Shown here: positions 34,385 through 46,733 of the stretch, piece after piece
How the letters are laid out: each line of letters starts with the position of its first letter
How positions within the stretch are numbered: position 1 is the stretch's first letter
DNA from: Siderastrea radians
Lineage: Eukaryota; Cnidaria; Anthozoa; Scleractinia; Rhizangiidae
Direction of reading: 5' to 3'
DNA length: 64,000 bases
Assembly (NCBI GenBank): GCA_964017195.1
Contig: OZ024888.1
Coordinates: 17,083,201 to 17,147,200, forward strand
The notes under the pieces: model-generated
What the model saw: the letters and a program-made list of their open reading frames with translations, nothing else
What the model was told of the DNA's origin: nothing
Database searches by the model: none
Translations under genes and position numbers: made by a program

Positions 34385-35300
34385 CCGCGGCTCTAGAATG
34401 CTAAAATGCGTTCAAAGAGCCAATGAATAAACCCTTACCTCCTTTCGCGAATTCGAAGGTCAAAATCAGCAAAAATGTAGCAGTAGCCACAGAATAGAAT
34501 GAGCTTTATTTTCTTACAAAGTAGAGAGAAAAGCAAGCCATAATATCGGAAGGCAGTTCTGGCGTATCTTTGATGTTGCAGTGGTCAGAGTTCGTTAATT
34601 ATGTTTGCGTTTTAACTCTTTGCGAAAAATAAATAATTGAATTAAGATGATTAGTTGTAACGTCACAATCAGTAGGAGGCTCACAGATTAATCCATTGCC
34701 ATTGGCAATAGTTTGAAGACTTCCTGAACAATTAATGCTAATTTCAGATATTTATATGAATTATGTTGCACTAAAAAATTATGGCACATTTAGAGATCAG
34801 ATTTTGAGCAAATTCTGGAGAAAAAGGCCTGGAGGAAAAGCAGGTGCTGTGACCACTGAGTAACTACAACGGAGCGAACTGAAATTAACCGAGAACGCAC
34901 TGATCACTAAATACCTGGTCCCAGGCCGCAAAGAGCGCAAAGAGTCACTCCAGCCTGATTAACATTCTGCTTTTGGCAGAGCCTGGCGTGTCTTACAACT
35001 TGGAGTGGAATAAATAGACAATTCTTGGGAAATTGGTTTGGAATCTACGAAGCAGAGCATTAGAAAAAAAAAATACAAGGGCAACACCAATGCTGAAAAA
35101 AAAAACATATCACATACAGTGGGTCGAAAAAAAATCCTGCTAGATTAAGCGTTTCTACAGGGCGACACATTTAGGTCCATTTTTTTAACATTAATAATCT
35201 TTTGTCGATAATTGAACAGAATACCTCCATTTTTGACGCAAGTAAGCTTTTCAGGACTGTATTTTTTTCCTTATTAGACACAGACTTCGGAGTTCCCAGC
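34385..35300 (-). promoter_or_regulatory. Duplicate upstream block with first exon (copy C)
   Basis: It aligns to gene A from about 18705 through exon 1 and the upstream block (18847-19370, then 27496-27720), without the foldback insertion. The downstream gene body is absent: homology stops right next to the end of element copy 3. It looks like a gene remnant cut off by transposon activity or rearrangement. Confidence 0.65.
34439..34541 (-). pseudogene. Broken signal-peptide exon (copy C)
   Basis: It has the same 103-nt length as gene A exon 1 and an intact GTAAGG donor, starting [11 protein letters not shown]. Codon 12 is TAA (34508-34506) where gene A has GAA. There is no PAN exon downstream. 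Confidence 0.75.
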
Positions 35301-38300
35301 AAAAACAAATCTTTCAGTTACTTTTGTCTTGAACCGAAAGGTATGATTTTTTTTACGATGATGAAGATGGCCTCCTTGACAATACACTTGAAGTCTACTG
35401 CCCTGTCCCGCCATTTAACTTAATGTAGACCACCACGATTCCACGCATCCGATGAGAAACACTGTTTAGTTCTAATTAGTTAACACAATTCTTTTGAGCC
35501 CTGACAACTGGCAAGTTGTAACCTGTCATTTTTAATGACTATTAGTCTTTAATTTGTGTTCACACACAAAGCGCATTTAGACTTAACGAGCAATAAACAA
35601 AAAGTGCAAAATGGCTAAAAGCTTTGATGAGTGCCAAGCGAGCCTTAGTCTACACGCCTTTCAACAAGTTTCCTTCGTGGGTCAAATTCACCGCTCGGAT
35701 GACCACAGAGAACATTTTGTCACACATGGTTTGTTTAGAGAGGCCAGGGGAAGCAATTTGTCGTACGCGAATTCAAATTTTAACGAAAAGATACACTCTT
35801 CGAATTCCTTTGATTTCGCATTCCGCTTGCAGATCATAGGGAGAAAGCAAATTGACGGTTCTATTCAAATGTTTGGGCTCGATTCTAAAGGTCTGAGTCC
35901 GCGATCGAATCTAACTCAAATTTGGCCTAGACTTTTCTCTCGAGGACCAATATTTTGTGTGTGTGTGTGCGTGTTTTAAGCGAAATGGTCGACTGGGCAG
36001 TGTAATTTGCGGATCGCCTAGTTGCGTGCCTTGTACTCTTTCTCTACTTTTGAGCGAGTCCGACCGTTATTTTGAAAACATCGCTTTGGCGAGCCTGAAA
36101 TCGCAAAAATAAACACAGAAACACAAACCAAAACACCATGGCAGCAATTTTATGAGATTTTTTATTTCATTTTTCTCGGTTTTAAAAGGCCTGAATCTCG
36201 GCTTTAGTTTTGTTACAACCATTATAAATGCACAGCCCACCGCACAAAGAAAGGATGGTAAGCCTGTGGTAAAATACAGACAAGGTAATACAAGAATAAG
36301 AAAACAGAAGCAGAAGCACAAGCGCGGACACTGCTTTGCTTGTGCATTCATGAAACAACCACGCATAAAAAAGTGCTTTCTTTTCTTATACCTTTTGTTT
36401 ATGCTTGTACTAATACCCATTTGACCTGTCAAACCACGAACATTATTTAACCTTTGTAGTTCAAAACTATGGAATAAATTTGCCAATGTTTGGTTTCGAA
36501 CATTTTCAAGCGGCGTTCTTATCGAGCCGCTCACCTCGTTTATCACAAGGTAAAAGGAAGGCCAACTTCGGCCGCTTAAAACGGCATCTGGTATGTATCA
36601 TTCAATGATTAAGACTACACAGAAAGAAAGCTCTGTTATTGTACTTTCAACCAAGAACGTTACAGCTTTGGGAATTAAATATTTCCCCGTCAGTAAATTT
36701 TTACTGTTTAGTGATCTGAGCGGGTTGACGATTCGATCTTCACCAAGGCAGCACCCAACGCTTGACAATTTTGTTTCGCAGTGCTCCATGCTAGCGGCTG
36801 GGTGAAAAGCTTGTAACATGAACCACTTGGTCCAGTAATACAGGCTAAAGAGAATAAAATTAGATTATTGGTCAGGATGTCGAGCGGGCCTTTAGCTCCA
36901 GGGCTAGATTATAATACGAGTGCACTCGCACACTTGTTGGCAGCCAACCAACTTACCTTGCTTTCCTTTCTATACCAACCTTCTAACCCGCCTCCGTGCC
37001 TGCCATCCTCCCTAACTGAACAATCATGTACCTATTCGCCTGCCCAACCACATGCCTTGTTGCGGGCATGCTTACCTACCTAACCAACCCACCTAACAAG
37101 CAACCACTACTATATTACTGGCTGCCTCCCTACCTGCATGCATCCTACCTTATTTACTAGCTCCAAGTCCTCGCTCTGATCATGGTGGCTGGTTCTGAGG
37201 AACGAGCGGCTTATTCTTCTTGCAGAGCGTCATTCCAGGATTATGGCGTTGCCAGTGAAAAACCCACCAGTGACGTGACGATCACTGACCAATGAAATCC
37301 AACTACTTTGTACGCCTGTCAGTCATTTTTCCCAAAAACGCGTGTCGCTAGCAACTGCTATTTTGCCGGCTTGTTATATTTTGATCGGCAGAAAAGTTTT
37401 CCTTTTTCCTTGCGAAAATTTTTATTTCTGGCTCCGTCTTAATCCTCTAAAATTAGGAAAGATCTTCAAGACACACAGGAGCGACCCTTTTTTCCCATTA
37501 TGGTAGGTTAGTGATCGCTATGTGACTGGCCTACAAGTAGCCGTACACACCCAAGAAAGGTCAGAAAGTTTCTCTCTAGTGAAAAATAAAACTATGTAAA
37601 AAACTTGAATTACAACTAAAACTTTGCCCTGATGCGATTTACAGTGAAGACATATCAACTGTGTCTAAAGTTGAAATATTTCATGTCGGTCGTCTTATTA
37701 TGCATAAAAGCCAAAAAGAAATTATTCGATACCTTTTAAGTTCTGGCAGTTCATTAGTGGGCCCGATTTAAAACAGCTTATTTTATTTCTACAAGTTTCC
37801 AAGTTTTTATTTTGAATATTGTGTTCACACGCGGTGTTGTTTTGAACTGCTCGCTCTCATTTGCTGCAGTGTCACTACCACGGCTTTACAAAGAGGTATT
37901 TTTGTCTCTCTGAAACATAGAAAATAAAATAAGATAAAATTTTGGTCAATTTCTTTCAATGCGTGTCATCTTCATCATGAATGAATTATTTTTCCCGAGC
38001 GCCTTTAAATGTTCAAGGGATTAGTGACGGGTAATTTTCCTCTCGATCATTTTCTGAAAAATAAAAACGAGCATAATTTCCTATCGACTGTATCTTTTGC
38101 TAGAAATAACAGCAAATTAATTACGGGGATTATTGGGCAGAGATTTCCGAGAATGTTTGAAGCAAAGCAAAGCTCCTTGACGGTTTCCCGTTTAGTCGGT
38201 GAGCCAATCAAATGCGTTCGTTTGACGCTCGTTGAGAATTCTGATTGACGGGCTGATCAATACCCTCAGCCTCAACTTATACAATTGCTCCACGTATAGA

Positions 38301-38894
38301 CCAAGAAGTTCTTTTTGTTAAAGGGTATACCATAAAAAGCAAACAGAGCAATGAGCTTTCTTTCAAACATAGGTCCGAAAAAGCAAATAAAAATGTACAG
38401 ACCGGAACGGAGAGGACCGGAGGAGACCTCACTGTACCACTAAAAGCTCAAAAAGTCAGCAAACCAACCAAGAAGGAGAATAATGAATAACGAGTTAAAA
38501 CAGTAAAGAAATATGGATTATTTAGAGCTTAAACATTCGGGATAATGAGTAATTCAGTTCTTTAAGGGAATAATTAATATCCCAAATGTTGTATGCACTC
38601 GACTCTGTGGAATATTTGTCCGTGTTTGGGGCTATGTGTTAAGGCCAACTAAGACAGTAGTCTGTAATCAATCATAGCTACTCTGGGTGATCTGTATTCA
38701 ATAAGAACTCCTGGGTGCAAGAAGTCTTTCCCGGTGACTTTTTCGTGATTGGTGCGTCTTTTATTAGTATTCGATTGTTTTAAGGGACGGACCACTTGAC
38801 TTCTGGGAGGAGGAGAGTCTGAGGAGTTGCAGATTTTTACAATAAGAAAATTCATGTGCTATACCAAAGTAGAAAAAAAAAATATATATATATA
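35301..38894. other. Stretch without a supported gene
   Basis: Two modest ORFs occur: a 122-codon ATG ORF (35611-35979, plus) and a GTG-started ORF (36067-36546, minus) with low-complexity cysteine and phenylalanine runs. Neither shows a recognisable domain or supporting splice signals. About 36890-37150 is a CCT/ACC-rich low-complexity zone. Confidence 0.4.
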
Positions 38895-39000
38895 TATGTT
38901 GCCACATACAGTGCACCGAAAAAAAGATTTCCTCTGCAAGACGTTCCTATGGCTGACACAAGTAACGTTATTTGTTAAAAACGGTGGAAAATGTCTTTAA
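38895..39000. repeat. Fragment of the shared upstream block
   Basis: It resembles 27535-27605, 35110-35185 and 59275-59360 (CACATACAGTG, then GACGTTCCTA and GCTGACACA). It suggests a fourth, mostly lost copy, or that the distal part of the block is itself a dispersed repeat. Confidence 0.45.
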
Positions 39001-39084
39001 TTTTGGTTAGGTATGATGCTTTTTGTAAAATCAGTCAGATATACATATACTATAATTAAAAGATGGAGACTGCACGGACACTTA

Positions 39085-39120
39085 CTTAAGTTTCACGCAC
39101 AAGGCGATCATCAGACTGTG
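39085..39120 (-). ncRNA. Candidate hammerhead ribozyme motif of the Penelope-like element
   Basis: On the minus strand CTGATGA (39114-39108) is followed after a CGC/GCG stem by GAAA (39094-39091), then C, TTAA and GTA. This order of conserved boxes with a very short third stem is the form known from Penelope-like elements. Helix I pairing is imperfect, so activity is uncertain. It lies just 3' of the element ORF. Confidence 0.45.
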
Positions 39121-39156
39121 CCGTTAATGGCAGTCGAAAGAAAATTTAAACTACAT

Positions 39157-40203
39157 TCATGGAGGGCGGTTTGAGCGATCCTGCTTCTGATTGGCTGCAT
39201 AAAACTTGTTTTCGTGCCTGCACTTGGTGATTAATTCAGATCTCTTATTGAGGAGAGTAGATCTGTCAGCGGATAGAATGCAGAGCTTCTCTGTCAGACA
39301 CAAATTGCAGCGCGACGGGTTTCCCCTGTAAGAGCTTGCTCGCGTGACAATTGACCACTTGATCGAGAAATCGGTGTTTTTGTCTCTTTGGTCCCAGATG
39401 TACTTTGATAGGACAGTGTCGTGCGAATGCTTACGATGCTTGAAAGAGAGCTTGTGGTTGTTGTATCTAGTTTTGAAGCTGTGCTCTGCCATGCCAATAT
39501 AAACCTTTGTTTCGCCGGATGTGGTAGTGACAGTTGCTTTGTAGACGATGTTGTTGACAAGGCATGCACCGTCAAGAGGGCAAAGGTCCTTGTTTCTGCA
39601 GTTGCATGATTTAGACTTGGCGCGTGTGTCGCTATTTGCTAGGATCTTAGCGTTGTGGCTCTTGATGATGCTTGACATGTTGCCCGTGCAGCTAAAGCTG
39701 ACCTTCACATTACTCCTGTTGAATATCTTGTGTAATACGTGCGATTTGGGGAAGTGCTTGTCGATAAGGCGGACGAACGAACTCGCAATGTTCGTCTGGA
39801 CATTCTCGCTGTATGGCGGATTGAACCAAATGATGTTTCTTGGTCTGTTCCTGCATCTGTGGCTTGTTTGGTTATTGTTCCTCGCATATTGAAGGCACTC
39901 ACGATAGTCGCTGGTCTTGAGGGCATCATTGTAAACCCGCGAGGCCTTATTAAATTCGTCGGCATCACAAGATAAGCTTGAAATTCTGGTGCTTATAGTT
40001 GCAAGTAGGCGCTTGATTATAGAAGGTGGGTGGTTGGACTTTGCGTTTATGTAAAGGGGATAGTTGCCTGGCTTTCTATACGGGCAAAACTTTCCGGTAG
40101 AGAGATTCAGTGTCACGTCAAGGTAATTGACAATTTTCAAATTTGATTGGGCTGTTATTTGAAGGCCTAGCTCTCCAATAATCTTTGAAAAATCTTTTCT
40201 CAT
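39157..40203 (-). CDS. Penelope-like element: RT C-terminal part plus GIY-YIG endonuclease, 5'-truncated
   Basis: A 348-codon ORF starting at an ATG. Residues 1-100 match the C-terminal side of Penelope reverse transcriptases (NYLDVTLNLSTG, PYRKPGNYPLYI, SNHPPSIIKRL, ISSLSCDADEFN). A linker follows, then CNCRNKDLCPLDGACL and a GIY-YIG-type nuclease core (VYKATVTT, KVYIGMAEHSFKTRYNNH, LSKYIW, CNLCLTEK, LNKRSEL). The catalytic RT motifs are missing, and a TA microsatellite begins just upstream at 40217, so the copy is 5'-truncated and cannot move by itself. The open frame suggests a young copy. Confidence 0.85.
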   Translation of the reverse strand: MRKDFSKIIGELGLQITAQSNLKIVNYLDVTLNLSTGKFCPYRKPGNYPLYINAKSNHPPSIIKRLLATISTRISSLSCDADEFNKASRVYNDALKTSDYRECLQYARNNNQTSHRCRNRPRNIIWFNPPYSENVQTNIASSFVRLIDKHFPKSHVLHKIFNRSNVKVSFSCTGNMSSIIKSHNAKILANSDTRAKSKSCNCRNKDLCPLDGACLVNNIVYKATVTTTSGETKVYIGMAEHSFKTRYNNHKLSFKHRKHSHDTVLSKYIWDQRDKNTDFSIKWSIVTRASSYRGNPSRCNLCLTEKLCILSADRSTLLNKRSELITKCRHENKFYAANQKQDRSNRPP

Positions 40204-41046
40204 CTTGTCAAGACATCTTATATATATATATATAGTTAGCGCAAAAAGTGAGTTGAATTTACAGCGATTAAAACGCGTTCATATGCTCCTCAGAATGCTG
40301 AAAATCGCATTTTCGAGGACTAAACCTTCAAAATTTCCCCGGGGAGCATGCTCCCGGACCCCTCTATATACTACCGCCTTCACCAGGCGTTTGTTTGAAT
40401 CCCCTTTCTCTAAATCCTCTAGATCTACACAAGGGTTGTGGCTCCATGTCACAAAAATCGCAAACGGACCCTAGCTCAGAGATACGTTAGAGTTAAAAAA
40501 CCGTGAAAAGAGCCAGTGTGTATTCAGCACATTCTTTCCTCTTTTCTTTATAACTTTGCGCTTTTCTCTTGATTCATGCTTATTACTGATCCACAAATGA
40601 TAATGGCATTAAACAATTTGAAACCATTTCAGACTTTGCAAGCGGTCTCAATATTTATCTCCTCTCTCATACATAGGCATTACACCTGAAGTTGCCCAAC
40701 AAAATCTGAATAGGACCTAGACGCATGCAAAAGTAAACGAGGAATATCCGTAAAAATCTCAAATAAATAATGAATAAGTCAGAAAAAGGGAAAGGAATAA
40801 TGAATAATTGAGGCAAAATTATTCCGCTTCCACCCACGAACCTACATTCAGTCCTACCAACCTAGCCTATACCTATCTACGTATCTAGATATCCAGCTAG
40901 CGTATCTCTTTATCTAAGGAAGCAATACATTTTGTTAAAACATTTGCTAAATTTCCAGGTGAACTAGTCATTAAAGATTACACAATAGAGTTGACTGAAC
41001 GAAACAGGTTACCAGGAAAACTTGACAAAGTTTATACTAATTTTAC
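40204..41046. other. Non-coding stretch between the Penelope-like element and paralogue B
   Basis: Contains (TA)n at about 40217-40234 and repeat-like sequence around 40320-40380 (TTTCCCCGGGGAGCATGC). No gene was seen. Confidence 0.45.
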
Positions 41047-41169
41047 ATGTACAGCTAATTCCATTTCCCATGAATCCAGTTTTACACTCGCATTGGAAAT
41101 CACCATCAATGTTTGTGCAAGTTGCATCAGAGTGGTAGTTGTGAATGTTCTCAACACATTCATTCACAT
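41047..41169 (-). CDS. Paralogue B EGF exon, most downstream recognised
   Basis: 123-nt 1-1 exon with acceptor TTACAG and donor GTAAAA. It encodes DVNECVENIHNYHSDATC; the tyrosine in HNYH replaces an EGF cysteine. No further exon or stop was found below it before the Penelope-like element. Confidence 0.68.
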
Positions 41170-42972
41170 CTGTAATGAAATGAGGCTTAATTTCTCTGAA
41201 TTGATGACAAAGCTAAGCGAAAAAAAAAAACATTAATGTAGTGGTTGTGAAATGAAAATTACACACCAAAAGCTAGGAAACGTTGCTTTTAGAATATTTA
41301 GAAAGCGCTTGGAGCAACTTACGTGCGCAATACTATAATTTGCTAGGAGCAACACCCTTGGGAAATTCCTAAGCCCTCAAAGGACCAGTAAGAATTTAGA
41401 AAAGTCTATGTTTTCCGTTATGGATATTGACCCTGTTAATAGTTAAAAAATAATATTCAGATAGGACAATTTCTGTTCACACTTTGGTTTGGAAATGCAC
41501 CTACAAGTACTGCTCTGGGTAGCAATTACCACTTTAAAATGTGTAGCGGGGATAGGTACATACATGCATGTATTTGATGTGAAGCAAAAATTACTGCTTA
41601 AAATTACTTTTTGATAATAATTTCATGCTACATACAGTGACCAGCATCACGGGTCTCCTCGCAGTGCACAAGCAAGCACCAAAATCATGGGAATTGGAAT
41701 CCTGATGACCTTCAACATGATTTGCCTATGTAAAATTTTACTTACTTCTGAACGTTTCACATGCTATAATCTACATTCACCCTTTCCCTTAATTAGCTAC
41801 TCTTCCTTTCCATACCAATTGACCTCCCTAAGCCCCAATGTAAACCTGCAAATTCTCCTTACTGGTTTTCATACATTTCTTGTAGTACTAGTGCAGAGAA
41901 CTTCTTTTTACTGACTTTAACACTATTTATGTTTGGTAATCAATTCCTTAATTCTGATGACCTTCTTAAAGCATTGTTATTGTAGGGAGATGCTGGTCAC
42001 TAGGGCTTCAAGGGTTAATGTATTATTTTATTATGACAATTGTCTAATCCAATTTTTATAGTATGTTGGGGGAAATGAATAAACATGCTACCACATCAAT
42101 ATGAAACTCTGTGCTTTGCTTGCCATTATTCTGTATAATATTCTCATTTCAATTTTTGGGAAAAATGGATAATTTTTTTAATGCGCCGCATCACTCTTCA
42201 GGAGTAGTAGACTCTTGCTACAGTATCTCAACCATTCAAGGGAAATAATGAACTGTTTTAGCTATTGACACTTGTCAATACCCAGTAAATAGAACAAAAA
42301 CTGTACAACAGAATCTAGAGGAAATGGCCGGGTTAATGTTGGAGATAACAAGTTCCAAGTTGGAATTTGAACTGCACTTCTGATAAACCTACTCTCGCCC
42401 AACCAAATTAAACAGAAACACCACACATATTGTCTTGGACAACAGGTCCACAGCAATAATATACATCCTCTCTAGGGAGCAATTTACTTTATGTCAGAAT
42501 GAAGAGAGGTGGTGGGGGCTGAACGTATTTTCGTATACATGACAGAGGATTGGATGCAAGTTACATGGAAGTGACTAGGAACCAGAATGTCGATCTTAAC
42601 TCCCAATTTGGGACCATTGTGGCCACCCATCCACACCTCCAGTTTAACTGAAATTCTATCCCCTCCCTACCTCCATCGATCAACTTTGTAGTGCACCCGT
42701 GCCCGAGCTTCGCGAGGTTCTGCGAGTCACAAATTTCTAGTGTTATACGGTAATTCTTAGAATTAAAACGGCGTTTTTAAGTTTACAAGACATGTTTCGA
42801 CAGTAACCTTTGTCATCTGCAGTTAATACAAAGTTCGTTACATTTGAATTTATAAGAAACGTTAATACAATGGGTGCTGGCTGCTGCATTTTTCTTCACA
42901 CCCATTTAGCTGTCTAATTGTAAGAAGACATTTTCCTGTCTATTTGTTAAAGGCCATGTTATTTAAACTTAC

Positions 42973-43095
42973 CATCGCATGTTTTTCCATCTCCTGCAAA
43001 TCCCACTTTACACGTACACTGGAAAGTTCCATCCACATTCGCACAGTCAGCATTAGGTGAGCAGTCGTCAGTGTTGGTCGCACATTCATCAATGT
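42973..43095 (-). CDS. Paralogue B EGF exon
   Basis: 123-nt 1-1 exon with acceptor CACAG and donor GTAAG. It encodes DIDECATNTDDCSPNADC and then FQCTCKVGFAGDGKTCD. Six cysteines and a calcium-binding start. It is not close to any gene A EGF. Confidence 0.75.
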
Positions 43096-44439
43096 CTGTG
43101 AGGGAAGATGAATAGTTCGCAAGGAGGAAATGCTAGTTCGGTTATGTGTTAGATTGTATCCTTGAAAGGTGGTCAAAAAAATATTTTCATGGTTGTAGAT
43201 TATGAATGTCCAAAAAAAGTCATAGACACCGAACATGACCGTAGTCCCATTTCAATCTTATCCCACCTAGACCGTAATTCGAGATCCTGAATGAATTTTC
43301 CCCGCGAAAAATGTTAACAGGCCACTAGACGCCTAGTGGGAATTATTGGATCATGGCACTTCTAGGTATTCAATAACTGGACTTCCAAATCATTCTTTTT
43401 GGCGTATCTCGCGTTCTTTTAATGATTTTGTGAAAATCTTTTCGGCCGTACAAGGGGATAGTAGGTTGATTGGCAGTGAGACTGCGTTTGTTTTCCCTGT
43501 CCCTTCTCCCGAAATATGCTGTTCCTTGTAATAACTTATTTATTGTTTGCGGTATTTCCTATCAAGGACCGCGCAAGGGGTGGGCTGAGGAGGGCTTTTA
43601 CCCCCGTTCCCCTTTTTGGTGCTATTAAAAAATAAATGAACAAGTTGGAAATATATTTTTGTTTCAGGGTTAATCAGTTCTCAGTTTTACCCAGTTAAAT
43701 TTAATTTTTTTATATAGACCAAACAGGAACTGGATACTCTAGCTCCGTGTTGAAATCGCCCTGTCTTCATTTGGCTTGATTAGTTGAAATTCGCGCGCGC
43801 TCTTGGGGAATCTCGAAGAGTTTCAACCTGCTCAGACGTTTTCAAGTCACTTGAATCGAAGGAAGTTGAAACACTCCTTCTTGTCGGGCCTCTAACTATG
43901 CGCGTACTGTCATTGACTCTTTCCCGTTGTCGAAAAGTTTGGACTCTTTGTTGACTCTCGTTCTTGTCTTGTCCGGGCATTAAGTACGTTACGACCGTTA
44001 CTTTTTTAAGCTACTCTACACATGTAAACGTTTCGTCTAGGGTGTATGGCTGCCGAAAGATATCTTTTCGTCAGTTCTATCGATAACAAATAAGACGTGC
44101 AGTCCTATTTCATGATACTAAACTCAGTAGCGATACAATATTCTAAAGTCTGCTTGTGCAAGTTTTTTTTTTTTTAAGGAAAATGTTTTAAAGTTTGAGA
44201 TCTTTAAAAATGCGAATATGATAAGGTTCCCTCTCACCGCCGATTTTCAGGTTTGACTCTTCAACAAACATTATCACCGTTTCGCTTTAACCCTAGGAGT
44301 GCCAGGCAAGTCAAGGTTCTGATGTTCGATTTATTCACAAAGTAACATTATAAGCTAATTGCGATTTTCAGACGGCAATTGTGCATGATATGGACGGCTA
44401 GTTGGAATAAAATATATTCCATATTGGGTGGAGTCGCGA
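43096..44439. other. Intronic stretch, no gene seen
   Basis: AT-rich with a short G/C-rich, transposon-like patch near 43560-43620. No exon with compatible phase was recognised. Confidence 0.4.
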
Positions 44440-45150
44440 ACGAAGCTATGTATAGCCATGTATAGCTGTGTATAGCCATTTATGCCTGTGTATAGCCATA
44501 TATAGCTGTGTGTAGCCATGTATAGCTGTGTATAGTCATGTATCGCTGTTTATAGTCATGTGTAACTGTGTATAGCCATGTATAGCTGTTTTTAACTATG
44601 TATGGCTATGTATAGTTGTGTATAGCGATGTATGGTTGTGTATAGTATGTATTGTTGTGTATAGCCATGTATAGCTGTATACGGCTATGCATAGCTGTGT
44701 ATAGTGATGTATAGCTGTGTATAGCCATGTATAGCTGTACATAGCCATGTATGGCTGTGTATAGCCCTGTAGAGCTGTGTATAGCCATGTACAGCGGTGT
44801 ATGGCTAAGTATAGTTGTGTATAGCCATGTATAGCTGTTTATAGCTATGTATGGCTGTGTATAGCTGTGTATAGCTATGTATAGCTCTGTATATCTATGT
44901 ACAGGTGTGTATAGTCAAGTATAGCTGTATACAGCTATGTATAGCTGTATGCAGCTATGTATAGCTGTATGCAGCTATGTATAGCTGTGTATAGCCATGT
45001 ATAGCTGTGTATATGTATAGCTGTTAATGGCTATGTATAGCTGTGTATAGCTATGTGTGCTATGTGTAGCTGTATGTAGCCATGCATGCTGTGTGTACCC
45101 ACGTACAGCTGTATATAGCCATGTATGTCTGTTTAACCCACATATAACTG
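44440..45150. repeat. 20-bp minisatellite, main block
   Basis: About 35 diverged tandem copies of TATAGCCATGTATAGCTGTG. Half-units alternate CCATG and CTGTG contexts. A reading frame of 60 codons across it is just the repeat translated. Confidence 0.9.
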
Positions 45151-45160
45151 TGTTTATTAA

Positions 45161-46528
45161 AAACTGGACTAGGTATATTGGATTTCTAGCATTTTGATTG
45201 GCTGAACGGAGCTAGGCTATCAGCTCATATACCTGCTGCGACCAAATATGGTCAATGAACGTTCAACAACAAAATGACAAAGTGAGCTGAAAATTTTTTC
45301 CTCGCGAGCAACCCGGCGAGAAAAATGGACGAGAAACATCACTTGACAGGGAATTTAAATTACGCAGAAATTCCAGCAGCGTCACCAACAAGCATCACCA
45401 ACAGCGTCGTCTAACACAAGTCAAAATTGTTTCAAGAAACTGTGCAGAAAAAGAAATTTAAGCTTTAAGCGTTGTGTTTACAAAACTTCTTTCTTCGATC
45501 GTCACGTCGGTCATTAAAATTGAACAAACGGTAGGTTTTATCAGGAAGGCTTTCCACTTCAAAATATCAAGACAAGACATAAAACAAAACACAGTGAAAT
45601 GGGCAGAAGCATTTAATAAAAACTATCACACATTCATGGCGAGTCGGCGGGTGCGAAAATCATGAAGCAGTCTAAACAAGTAAGCTTACTAAACAAACTA
45701 CAGCTGCAAACTACCAAGAAGGAACGAAGGGCGAGATTTTTTTCGGCTTTAACACGCAAAATTGACATTGGTTTACCTGCACTCGTTGCATCTCTGTGTT
45801 CCAACAGGCCCAAATGCTCAGGTAGAAATCGGATGCCCTGTAAACAGAGTTGAATCGCTTTTCCAGTTGTTTGAATTTACCATTCCGTCCGCAACCTCTA
45901 AACCGAGAACCACTACATTTTGTGCTTTGCGTTTAACAAACTATAACGATGAATTCTAATGTTCCTCGCAACAGTAATCTTGCTTCTGAGCTGCATAGAA
46001 ATTACCTCTTCAAGTTCAAATTAGTTCTGTCTTCAGTTCGATCAAACTCGCACATGATGGCTCCGCGTTGTGCGAACAGATTACAACAAAGTTGTTCCGT
46101 TTCAACTCCAGCAGCTAATATGGTGAAATTGTACGGCTTCAATCCGCTTTGAGCGATGATTACAGCAATGTTTCAGGAAAATAAAACATTTACCATATTT
46201 CAGAGCCAATAATTAGAGGATTTCTTCCAAAACTTGTGCTACTTTGTTCACATTGACTCATTCAGCTTCGCAATGAAACGCTGCAACACTTCGCAAGGTT
46301 TTGGCGCCTTTTTCGTCCAGTCATGTGATCGATTCTTGTTCCCTTTTTATCTCTCTTCTCATTTTTTCCCGTTCTTTCTTAAATCTTTTTTAATAGTGGT
46401 TAAGTTTTTAATAAAACAATTATTCTACTCGGGCTTGCTGGATATCAAATGATTATAACCAACTCGGCGCTACGCGCCTCGTTGGTTATCTATCATTTGA
46501 TATCCAGCGCGCCCTCGTAGAATAATTG
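45161..46528. mobile_element. Insertion splitting the minisatellite
   Basis: TTAA occurs at both edges (45157-45160, 46529-46532), with minisatellite sequence on either side. The left part starts with a common-looking repeat (CTAGCATTTTGATTGGCTGA) and the right end is a 116-bp hairpin. Terminal repeats do not match each other, so this may be two elements side by side. Confidence 0.5.
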
Positions 46529-46530
46529 TT
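46415..46530. repeat. 116-bp near-perfect hairpin
   Basis: Arms AACAATTATTCTAC to AACCAACTCGG and the inverse GAGTTGG-like arm to GTAGAATAATTGTT meet at GCGCTACGCGC. It forms the right end of the insertion in the minisatellite. Confidence 0.75.
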
Positions 46531-46534
46531 AAAT

Positions 46535-46660
46535 AGCTGTGAAAAGTCATGTATGGCTGTGTATAGCCATGTATGGCTAGCTGTGTATAGTTGTGTGTAG
46601 CCATGTATGGCTGTGTGTAGCCATGTATTGCCGTGTATATCTGTGTATAGCTATGTATGT
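46535..46660. repeat. 20-bp minisatellite, second block
   Basis: Same TATGGCTGTGTATAGCCATG unit as 44440-45150, displaced by the insertion. Confidence 0.85.
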
Positions 46661-46733
46661 CGCTTCCTAAGTTTATGCCTATATTGGATTAAGTCAAACC
46701 ACTATATGACAGTTACACCACGTACCTACCGAG

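Noticed and set aside
35611..35979. 122-codon ATG ORF on the plus strand
   Set aside because: No recognisable domain, signal or neighbour support, and the next frame is also open over part of it; likely chance or old repeat.
36067..36546. 159-codon minus-strand ORF
   Set aside because: GTG start, cysteine/phenylalanine-rich low complexity, no domain, no splice support.
39421..39975. Plus-strand ORFs opposite the Penelope-like element
   Set aside because: Antisense shadows of the element's coding frame.
44606..44788. ORF rich in LYMAIH repeats
   Set aside because: Translation of the 20-bp minisatellite.
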